A stretch of DNA of 5,294 nt from Patescibacteria group bacterium (GTDB lineage: Bacteria; Patescibacteriota; Andersenbacteria; UBA10190): assembly GCA_022574795.1 (NCBI GenBank), contig JACZRJ010000044.1, forward strand, positions 1 to 5,294, given 5' to 3'. This document shows positions 1-5,294 of this stretch, piece by piece; positions within the stretch are counted from its first letter, which is position 1; each line of letters opens with the position of its first letter. Below the pieces are notes generated by a model. That model did not search any database, was not told the origin of the DNA, and saw only the letters and a list, made by a program, of their open reading frames with translations. The position numbers and the translations under genes were made by a program.

Positions 1-36
1 ACGGGCTTCTGGTACTGCGACCTGCTTCCCGCATGA
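1..36 (+). CDS. C-terminal end of an upstream protein (partial)
   Basis: The first 36 bases read in frame 1 as TGFWYCDLLPA followed by a TGA stop at 34-36. The codons favour G or C in the third position, like the genes that follow, so this is plausibly the last 11 residues of a gene that begins outside the window. The stop lies 19 bases before the start of the next gene, a spacing that fits an operon. The fragment is too short to name a family, and a chance open frame of this length cannot be excluded. Confidence 0.4.
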   Translation, partial: TGFWYCDLLPA

Positions 37-55
37 GAAAGGATAGGTAAGTGCG

Positions 56-619
56 ATGGATCTCCATAATCGAATGATGAAGGAGAAAGTGTTTTTGAAC
101 CCCGCCATTGTCTTCGTCGTTTTCGGAGCCATGGCCAGGCTGATTCCTCACCCTCCGAACTTCGCTCCGATCGCGGCCTTGGCTCTGTTTGGCGGCGCCC
201 ATCTCCACTCGCGCATCGGCTTGGCCGTTCCGCTCGCGGCCATGTTCGTGTCCGATCTCATCTTGCTCTCGGTCATGGACGTCACAGCGTTCTCTCCGAT
301 CACCCCATTTGTGTACGGATCGTTTCTCGGTATCGGGCTAATCGGGATAGCGTTGCGCCGGAGGGACAACTGGAATCGCCCGGCCTGGATCGCGGCCGCC
401 ACGCTCGCATCAAGCCTCCTGTTCTTCATCGTCTCCAATTTCGGCGTCTGGGCCGCCGGCTATTATCCGCCAACCCTGGCCGGGCTGGTTGCCTGCTATA
501 TCGCCGGCCTGCCCTTTCTCGGCGTCGCCCTGCTCGGTGACAGCTTCTACAGCGTTCTGCTGTTCGGCGGCTTCGAGAGGATCGGGCAGTATATGCCAGC
601 CAAATGGCGCTTCGCCTGA
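56..619 (+). CDS. DUF6580 family integral membrane protein
   Basis: A complete 187-residue polytopic inner-membrane protein of unknown function. The family signature is visible: NFAPIAALALFGGAHL at residues 35-50, VPLAAMFVSDLIL at 58-70, FVYGSFLGIGLIG at 85-97, then SNFGVWAAGYYPPTLAGLVACY at about 127-148 and GDSFYSVLLFGGFE at 161-174. These match my memory of DUF6580 proteins, which are usually of about this length. About five hydrophobic segments are evident: 13-30, 38-50, 55-74, 84-100 and 112-133, with more hydrophobic stretches at 141-172. The ATG at 56 is preceded by AGG at 45-47 with an 8-base spacer. Internal ATGs at 74 and 77 are possible starts but lack a better ribosome site. Compact membrane topology has led some to suspect a small-molecule or ECF-like transport role, but nothing here shows a substrate. 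The next gene starts 55 bases downstream. Confidence 0.88.
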   Translation: MDLHNRMMKEKVFLNPAIVFVVFGAMARLIPHPPNFAPIAALALFGGAHLHSRIGLAVPLAAMFVSDLILLSVMDVTAFSPITPFVYGSFLGIGLIGIALRRRDNWNRPAWIAAATLASSLLFFIVSNFGVWAAGYYPPTLAGLVACYIAGLPFLGVALLGDSFYSVLLFGGFERIGQYMPAKWRFA

Positions 620-662
620 TTTCGCAATCAAGCTGCACCTGTCGATGGGAGGCAGGAAAAAA

Positions 663-668
663 AGGAGG
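663..668 (+). promoter_or_regulatory. Strong Shine-Dalgarno site of the M1 peptidase gene
   Basis: AGGAGG at 663-668 ends six bases before the ATG at 675. It is a near-perfect complement to the 3' end of 16S rRNA and fixes the start. That start puts a lipoprotein signal peptide exactly at the N-terminus. It is the clearest ribosome binding site in the window; the genes right of the junction have weak sites or none. Confidence 0.85.
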
Positions 669-674
669 CCTTAG

Positions 675-1616
675 ATGCGAGAATTCAGCCTGAAATTTAT
701 ATTTGCAGGAACCGCATTTGCGATTCTGGCTGCGTTGACCGGCTGCGAGCAGCGCGACGCTTCCGGCGACGCGACGGAGGTGCCGCTGGGTCGATTGAGC
801 GACGCGGTGACGCCGCATCATTATCGCCTGGACCTGAAAATAGACCCGACCGAGCAGTATTTCTCCGGGACGGTTGAAATCGATGTGACGCTCAGCGGAC
901 CGAGTTCTCATATCTGGCTTCACGGCAATGCACTGGAGGTCACCGAAGCCTATTTGACCACCGCCGCGGGCGCGCGCATCAATGCAACCTACGAGCAAGT
1001 CCATCATACCGGCGTTGCCGGGCTGAGCCTGGCGTCCGAAGCGCCCGCCGGGGACGCGGTGCTGCATCTGGAATATTCAGCCCCTTTTGACCTGACCATG
1101 AACGGTATGTTCCGCATCGACAGGGATGGCCATAATTACGCCCTGACGCAATTTCAGTCGATCGCCGCGCGCCAGGCGTTTCCGGGCTTCGACCAGCCTG
1201 AATTCAAGGTTCCCTTTGATATATCTGTGACCGCACGCACCGGCGATGTGGCCATAACCAACGCCCCCGAGATATCCGCCGAAGATTTAGGCGAAGGCTG
1301 GACGCGGCATGTCTACCAGACCACACCGCCGCTGCCGACTTATTTGCTGGCCTTTGCGGTTGGCCCCTATGACCTGGTCGAGTGGCAGGACCTGCCGCCC
1401 AACGATGTGCGCGACCGGCCATTGCCATTGCGCGGCCTAGCAGCCGCCGGCAAGGGCGACGGCATGGCTTATGCGCTTGAAAACACCGCCAGCATTGTCA
1501 CCGCTGTGAAAAAGTTGTCGTCAAAGGGTAATCGCTCTACTTTGGCCACATCGAAACGATCAAGCTTCAAGCCAGCCTCCACTCCGGTAGCTGTTACTTC
1601 TGGATCGAGCCCGTAG
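675..1616 (+). CDS. M1-family zinc aminopeptidase, lipoprotein; N-terminal part only, chimeric tail
   Basis: Residues 1-277 (675 to about 1505) are the N-terminal part of an M1 (gluzincin) aminopeptidase, which removes N-terminal residues from peptides. The start is a lipoprotein signal: basic residues, a hydrophobic core, then lipobox LTGC with Cys24, followed by Glu. With no Asp at +2, outer-membrane sorting is likely. The M1 beta-sandwich domain follows: HHYRLDLKIDP (about 51-61), QFQSIAARQAFPGFDQPEFK (about 157-176, matching the family pattern of ARxxFPxxDEPxFK) and PPLPTYLLAFAVGPYD (about 218-233). ALENTASIVTA at 267-277 is where the catalytic domain normally begins. GAMEN and HEXXH, which should follow, are absent. 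Residues 278-313 (1506-1616) are unrelated to M1 and are the antisense reading of the methyltransferase on the other strand. A full M1 protein has roughly 550-880 residues, so well over half is missing. This product as written probably does not exist. Confidence 0.85.
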   Translation: MREFSLKFIFAGTAFAILAALTGCEQRDASGDATEVPLGRLSDAVTPHHYRLDLKIDPTEQYFSGTVEIDVTLSGPSSHIWLHGNALEVTEAYLTTAAGARINATYEQVHHTGVAGLSLASEAPAGDAVLHLEYSAPFDLTMNGMFRIDRDGHNYALTQFQSIAARQAFPGFDQPEFKVPFDISVTARTGDVAITNAPEISAEDLGEGWTRHVYQTTPPLPTYLLAFAVGPYDLVEWQDLPPNDVRDRPLPLRGLAAAGKGDGMAYALENTASIVTAVKKLSSKGNRSTLATSKRSSFKPASTPVAVTSGSSP

Positions 1617-1789
1617 CGCTCAGCAAAATTAGTCTGAGTTAAGAAGAAAGGATTAACACCGCAGCCGACATCTAACACCCGACCAGTTCGCAAACTTTTC
1701 GGTAGCAAATATTCAGCTCGCTCGGCTCGCTGCCGTGACAGCCATCCCTCCATTTTACCGGTACCTCTAGTGACCTTCATGATATACAC
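1469..1789 (-). CDS. Class I SAM-dependent methyltransferase, 3'-truncated at the junction
   Basis: An N-terminal fragment of a Methyltransf_11-like enzyme that would transfer a methyl group from S-adenosylmethionine to an unknown acceptor. Motif I is GRVLDVGCGVNPFF at residues 36-49, with the SAM-binding GxG loop as DVGCG. The acidic post-I residue is probably Asp62 in YGLDP. Motif II and the following strand are LPFDDNFFTAVTMLAVF at 87-103, with Asp90 and Asp91. The family continues with EH(I/L) and a C-terminal half; here SSA and a stop at 1469-1471 replace it, so the genuine part is 1481-1789. Full proteins of this type have about 200-230 residues. The longest frame starts with GTG at 1789, but ATG at 1780 and ATG at 1753 (MEGWLSRQRAERAEYLLP, with AGAGG about 10 bases upstream) are alternatives, and 1753 is attractive. 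It lies 13 bases after the 619-residue membrane protein gene and is probably last in the same operon. Confidence 0.8.
   Translation of the reverse strand: MYIMKVTRGTGKMEGWLSRQRAERAEYLLPKSLRTGRVLDVGCGVNPFFLTQTNFAERYGLDPEVTATGVEAGLKLDRFDVAKVERLPFDDNFFTAVTMLAVFSSA
1481..1508. other. Probable chimeric junction between two genomes
   Basis: The + strand reads as the M1 segment ENTASIVTA up to about 1505. The - strand reads as the methyltransferase segment AVTMLAVF from about 1504 down to 1481. Each gene follows its family up to the far edge of this stretch and then loses it, so roughly 25 bases fit both genes at once. Right of it the M1 frame turns to low-similarity residues. Left of it the methyltransferase reads SSA and a stop where the family normally has Glu-His (LAVFEH). 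Coding strand and base composition also change here. No repeat, tRNA or transposon end is present to explain a natural insertion. The pattern suits assembly through a shared k-mer. Confidence 0.75.
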
Positions 1790-1802
1790 CGTAACATAAG
1801 GA

Positions 1803-3662
1803 TCAGCTGGGTAAGCCTAACTGTTCTCGCCAATCCAGATACTGCTCTACCTCAGCCGCTGGAACATATCGGCGAGGGTATTCAACAGTGGTTCCTGGCG
1901 TCTCAACGGGTTCAGCTATGAACAACATCTTCTGCGCCGGTAGCTCCAATCGCTCATTAATCTCATAGACAAACCCTCGAAAATAAAACTGTACGCCAAC
2001 AGCCAGATTCTGATAGTCACCAATTCGAATTGCTCCTTGTTGCCCAAAGACAATCGCCACATCAGCCGGCCGCCGCCTGGCGCCTCCCATGAGGCCACGG
2101 TAATGATACAGTGCTTGCAGGTTAGTACCGGCAGGAAAAAAGTCTGATATCGGCTCATTAGTGAGTACCTGCTGACCTGGTCTAACTCGCTGCCGAATCA
2201 GTTCGGCAGCCACTTTTGAGAAATGTTGAGCCGGCCATTCACGTCCCGACAGATAATAATGTATCAGGTTTGTAGTATTGGACCTGAGGCCCACCAGATG
2301 CGCCTGCAGAGAGATGCCAAAAACCAGCACTATAGCTAGGGTTCCTGCTGCCAGCATCAGCTTATTTAGCCAGCCGTATTTAATGATGAACGAAGTCAGC
2401 AGTAGGCCGATCAGCAGGCTTAAGGCTGCTGCCACAGCAATCATTATCACCCCATAGGAATCGAGCCACCACCGATAGACCGACTGCCCCGCGACCACAG
2501 CGACAGCAATACCGGCCAGCCAGACCAGCTGCTTCTTGCCGTTGGTAATTATTACCGGCAGAAGCATCAGCTGCATGGGTAACAACCAAACCAAACTTTG
2601 TGAGGTTACATGACTTGGTATCAGGACCATCAGCGCCAAGCCAGACAGTGTTGCCAGCCCAACTACGCCAACGAAATATCTGACACGTTGATCAAGTTCA
2701 GCTCGTATCAGCCAAGCCGCCACTAAAAGTGCTAGCCCTATTGGCAAGAGACTAAATCCTTGGGGTGGTACGATCATTGAAGCCAGCGCATACCCCAACT
2801 CCAAAACGTAAGGCTGTTGAGCTCCACCAGCCACTATCAGGTCTACATAAGAAAAGCCCGCAATCCACAGCGCTCGTAGACTTGCGATTGGCACCGTAAT
2901 CAAGGCGTAACCTGCCAGCAGTAATTGCGGCAGGAGCCAGCCAACCAGGAGCGCGCCGATCAGGTGCACCACTGGCAAACCAGCTCGGCGCTGCCACCAC
3001 AGAACACCAACCCAAGATATCAGGACCCCAGCCATAATTGGTAAACCGATGCTAACAAAAGAATGCAAGGCCATGGCTGCGACCAGGCCACTTAAGACCG
3101 CCGGCCAGAAGGCTTGCTTGGTGTCGTAGTAATGCAATAAAAGTATCAGGCCAGCCAAGCCCAACAAATATGATGGCGCCAAGTACATTTTTTGAGCGAG
3201 AAAGAGGATATTGAACAAGGGAGCATACATAACCCCGGGAATGAGGAGCAGGGTCCACCAACGAGACAGCTTGAGCCAAGCAGTCAGATACCACATGGCC
3301 CCAATCGTTGCGGCCACCACCAGCAGATACTGAGCCACCACCAGCAAATTGAAAGAGTAAATATCTAACTCCAGCCATGAGATAAACAATCCGTAGACAT
3401 ACGATGACAGCTGATGCGTCCAAAAAAGTATGTCCGATCCTTGTGGGCTATTCACAAAAGCCTCCAGGCGTGGTACCCCAACGGTCGTGACGGTGCTGCC
3501 AGCTTCGTACATTATTCGAGTATCCCCATCAATTGCCGCTGATACATACCGAGACAGCAGCGTTAACACATCACTGATCACGGCCAGGACGCCAAGGGCC
3601 AGGGCCGCCAGCAGAGCGTTGGGCCATTGTCGCCTAAGGAGAGCTGCCTTGAAGTTCGTCAT
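1803..3662 (-). CDS. Large polytopic membrane protein with C-terminal extracytoplasmic domain, function unknown
   Basis: A 619-residue protein of no family I can name. It has a cytoplasmic basic N-terminus (MTNFKAALLRRQW), a first membrane segment at about 16-37, and a loop of about 45 residues (38-83). About eleven to thirteen more hydrophobic segments span roughly 84-452, including 103-128, 133-152, 161-177, 186-222, 230-258, 303-319, 328-347, 355-373, 378-396, 403-425 and 433-452. A soluble C-terminal domain follows at about 453-619, with LTNEPISDFFPAGTNLQALY at 500-519. I see no cysteine in the protein. The layout (long first loop, many helices, soluble tail) is that of GT-C-fold glycosyltransferases and related lipid-linked-sugar proteins, but no DxD or ExD catalytic motif stands out in the first loop. 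The ATG at 3662 overlaps the previous stop as ATGA and has AGGA seven bases upstream. A role in envelope glycan assembly is inference only. Confidence 0.8.
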   Translation of the reverse strand: MTNFKAALLRRQWPNALLAALALGVLAVISDVLTLLSRYVSAAIDGDTRIMYEAGSTVTTVGVPRLEAFVNSPQGSDILFWTHQLSSYVYGLFISWLELDIYSFNLLVVAQYLLVVAATIGAMWYLTAWLKLSRWWTLLLIPGVMYAPLFNILFLAQKMYLAPSYLLGLAGLILLLHYYDTKQAFWPAVLSGLVAAMALHSFVSIGLPIMAGVLISWVGVLWWQRRAGLPVVHLIGALLVGWLLPQLLLAGYALITVPIASLRALWIAGFSYVDLIVAGGAQQPYVLELGYALASMIVPPQGFSLLPIGLALLVAAWLIRAELDQRVRYFVGVVGLATLSGLALMVLIPSHVTSQSLVWLLPMQLMLLPVIITNGKKQLVWLAGIAVAVVAGQSVYRWWLDSYGVIMIAVAAALSLLIGLLLTSFIIKYGWLNKLMLAAGTLAIVLVFGISLQAHLVGLRSNTTNLIHYYLSGREWPAQHFSKVAAELIRQRVRPGQQVLTNEPISDFFPAGTNLQALYHYRGLMGGARRRPADVAIVFGQQGAIRIGDYQNLAVGVQFYFRGFVYEINERLELPAQKMLFIAEPVETPGTTVEYPRRYVPAAEVEQYLDWREQLGLPS

Positions 3663-3673
3663 CCAGCTATCCT
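3659..3673 (-). promoter_or_regulatory. ATGA stop-start overlap with upstream AGGA ribosome site
   Basis: On the - strand the TGA stop of the 511-residue gene (3661-3659) and the ATG start of the 619-residue gene (3662-3660) share the four bases ATGA. An AGGA motif at 3673-3670 lies seven bases before the ATG, inside the end of the upstream gene. This arrangement implies one mRNA and probably translational coupling, so the two membrane proteins are likely made together in similar amounts. Confidence 0.75.
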
Positions 3674-5194
3674 GAACAGTGAGAAGTGCTCAGTACGTGT
3701 TAAGGGTACCAGCGTTGAGCACAGCGACTTGCCTTGGTTCGGCGGAATAACTGCATTCGGAATCACCACATAGTGAGCCTGGTAACGACCCTGCAAGGTG
3801 GCCAAGGTGCTGCAATCACCTGGTTGCGCATAGAAATTTCGCACCAGCTTTAGGCGCTCATACCACTGAATCATTTCTCGGTCTAAATAAGGGTGGGTCT
3901 TGAAATCGATCACCGCTGGCCGGTTAGTTGCTAAGCGCCAATCCTTAAGATCATCGGGAATAACCACGGTTACCCCAGGTTGACGGGGGAGAGCAGCTGC
4001 CAGATCACGCAGCTCCTGGGTGTGACTACCATAATCTCGCCATTGCAGAAGCATGCTACCGGTACCATAGAAGGCCGCCGCCAAGACTAAGACCAGAACC
4101 AGAGGCTTTAGAACTGTCAACCTGGAAAAACGTTTGAGCAGCGCCGCCAAGATAATAACCAGAGCGATGGGGACCACATAGGTGGACAGGCGCCAGGGCA
4201 TCACCAGTCCAAGAAAAGACCACTGGGTGAGCACCAGCAAGAGCGTTCCCCCCGCGGCCCACAGCGTCGGAACAAAAAGCAACCAAAAGAATCTTGTCTT
4301 CCTAATCAACCAAAGAGCCAGCGCCACAAAGGCTACCTGCAGCCAGGTGATAGTACCCAGACAGACACGGGTGTCGCTGTGTTGAGGAATACGCACCGTT
4401 GTTAAAATTTCATTTCCCAGCCGGCTGATCTCACCCCCCGTGGGGGCAAAAGCATAGTAGGTATACACCAAGGAAGGAGACAGCACCGCCAGCCACATAC
4501 CGATAAGTAAAATCGGTGTGACCAAACTTCGTCGCTCTCGCCAGGCCAGCCAGGCGTACATTGCCACCAAAGGTGCCGTGGTCAACACGTGCGAGAAATG
4601 CATCAGGCCAGCCAAGCCAGCCAGTATCGCTGCCGTGTAGTTGCGCTTTGATAGCCAGGCTGCAATTGAGGCAAAGATAAAAACCCCAAACACTGATGGT
4701 GCCAGCAGCACACTGATCAACGACTGGTTCGCTACTCCTAAATACGTGCCCATCAAAATATTTCTGCCGAGCACCTCTCGGGTAATATCTCCCAGTAGCT
4801 CCGAGTGAATAAGAATGAGAGCCGCCGCCAAAAGTATCATGGTGGCTCGGGGCACATTTCTAAGCAGCGTGCGCCGGGCAATTAACAACAGTGAGCAAAG
4901 ATATATTGCCACCAGAGCAAAGTGGTATACCGAAAACCAAGCCTCACCCAACCGCGTTCGAGTTAGTAGCACCAGACGGGTCCAAATCGGCCAGGGATCT
5001 ATGGTCGTTGCCAGCCAGTCGTTGGCCAACAAGTTACCCAGCTCAAGCGCCCGGGCCCGGGTGAAGTAGGCCGGATGAATTGCGGAATATAGTGGGAACT
5101 GGGTATAGGACAGCCAGAAAAAGAAAGCTGCCAGCAATCCTCCTCCGATCCACCACCAGCGCTCACTCAATCCAGCTCGGTCCATATAAGGCAA
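3659..5194 (-). CDS. Polytopic membrane protein with C-terminal soluble domain, DUF6798-like
   Basis: A 511-residue membrane protein, first in the visible - strand operon. A membrane segment at about 13-30 precedes a loop of about 55 residues with LANDWLATTIDPWPIWTRLV (56-75). About nine more segments follow: 88-105, 117-131, 157-180, 186-213, 223-248, 283-297, 301-322, 336-353 and 361-380. Motifs include TYLGVANQSL (150-159), GLAGLMHFSHVL (193-204) and MPWRLSTYVVP (332-342). The soluble tail (385-511) has VIPDDLKDWRLATNRPAVID (411-430), then FKTHPYLDREMIQWYERL (431-448), Cys461 and Cys492, and ends FSLFRIAG. From memory, the loop and the tail's VIDFK...EMIQWYERL pattern suggest the uncharacterised DUF6798 type; this needs a profile search. 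The frame opens with TTG at 5194, directly after an in-frame TAA two codons earlier. ATG at 5185 is an equally good start, and neither has a clear ribosome site. The function is unknown; a GT-C-like envelope role is inference. Confidence 0.8.
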   Translation of the reverse strand: MPYMDRAGLSERWWWIGGGLLAAFFFWLSYTQFPLYSAIHPAYFTRARALELGNLLANDWLATTIDPWPIWTRLVLLTRTRLGEAWFSVYHFALVAIYLCSLLLIARRTLLRNVPRATMILLAAALILIHSELLGDITREVLGRNILMGTYLGVANQSLISVLLAPSVFGVFIFASIAAWLSKRNYTAAILAGLAGLMHFSHVLTTAPLVAMYAWLAWRERRSLVTPILLIGMWLAVLSPSLVYTYYAFAPTGGEISRLGNEILTTVRIPQHSDTRVCLGTITWLQVAFVALALWLIRKTRFFWLLFVPTLWAAGGTLLLVLTQWSFLGLVMPWRLSTYVVPIALVIILAALLKRFSRLTVLKPLVLVLVLAAAFYGTGSMLLQWRDYGSHTQELRDLAAALPRQPGVTVVIPDDLKDWRLATNRPAVIDFKTHPYLDREMIQWYERLKLVRNFYAQPGDCSTLATLQGRYQAHYVVIPNAVIPPNQGKSLCSTLVPLTRTEHFSLFRIAG

Positions 5195-5239
5195 ATCTTA
5201 CTAACACTACACCAGTCTCAATAAAGGTAAAGTGTCGTC

Positions 5240-5275
5240 CCAAGGCCAAATAGCTGACCTGTACGGGGCCCTTGG
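5240..5275. repeat. Inverted repeat upstream of the - strand operon
   Basis: CCAAGGCC at 5240-5247 pairs with GGCCCTTGG at 5267-5275, giving an eight-pair GC-rich stem with one bulged C and a 19-base loop. It lies about 45-80 bases upstream of the 511-residue gene, in the only non-coding stretch at the right edge (5195-5294). There is no U-run directly after the stem on either strand, so it is not a standard terminator. It could be a leader hairpin or protein-binding site, or it could be chance. I see no convincing -35/-10 pair in this stretch. Confidence 0.3.
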
Positions 5276-5294
5276 CTTACTATTTCTTCATTAC

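Noticed and set aside
620..674. Possible terminator between the DUF6580 and M1 genes.
   Set aside because: Only very short GC pairings are present and no U-run follows; the gap mainly holds the ribosome site of the next gene.
426..1067. Long open frame of 213 codons on the - strand.
   Set aside because: It lies antisense to the DUF6580 and M1 genes, which have clear family motifs. Its translation is rich in Arg with no domain or membrane pattern, as expected for a shadow in GC-rich DNA.
1469..1616. Natural convergent overlap of the M1 and methyltransferase genes.
   Set aside because: Overlapping ends would leave both proteins complete, but each lacks most of its family's C-terminal part, including the M1 catalytic motifs.
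3430..3675. + strand open frame of 81 codons near the gene overlap.
   Set aside because: It is antisense to the start of the 619-residue membrane protein, has no ribosome site and no recognisable motif.
1800..5190. Very frequent GCCAGC and CCAGCC words on the + strand, resembling an uptake-sequence or short-repeat array.
   Set aside because: They are irregularly spaced and fall in frame with Ala, Leu and Gly codons (GCTGGC, GGCTGG) of membrane helices on the - strand, so composition explains them.
5195..5250. Possible promoter for the - strand operon (TTGGCC followed 18 bases later by TTTATT).
   Set aside because: The match to sigma-70 boxes is weak and several equally poor pairs exist in the same stretch.

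Overview
This window looks like two unrelated pieces of DNA joined at about position 1481-1508. The left piece (1 to about 1505) is GC-rich and codes on the + strand in a style typical of a proteobacterium, perhaps an alphaproteobacterium. The right piece (about 1481 to 5294) is less GC-rich, codes only on the - strand, and has a compact operon with a 4-base gene overlap. Its small methyltransferase and large multi-spanning membrane proteins resemble those of environmental bacteria such as the Candidate Phyla Radiation. That assignment is tentative.

Left piece. The last codons of an upstream gene (1-36) are followed by a complete DUF6580-family membrane protein (56-619). Next comes the N-terminal part of an M1-family zinc aminopeptidase that carries a lipoprotein signal (from 675, with a strong ribosome binding site). 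The M1 gene stops resembling its family at about position 1505, before the catalytic GAMEN and HEXXH motifs. The frame stays open to 1616 only by reading antisense through the neighbouring gene.

Right piece, read right to left on the - strand. A 511-residue polytopic membrane protein with a C-terminal soluble domain (5194-3659) overlaps by ATGA a 619-residue polytopic membrane protein of similar layout (3662-1803). Thirteen bases later a class I SAM-dependent methyltransferase begins (1789 leftwards). It is cut off at its own C-terminal side, in the same stretch where the M1 gene is cut. The three genes look like one operon, plausibly for cell-surface glycan or envelope assembly, but no substrate can be read from the sequence.

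Two convergent genes, each losing its 3' part at one shared stretch of about 25 bases that fits both families on opposite strands, is the expected signature of a chimeric assembly join at a shared k-mer. A real recombination event is possible but less likely. Genes on the two sides should not be read as neighbours. No RNA gene, mobile element or CRISPR array was seen, and no gene-free stretch exceeds 300 bases.
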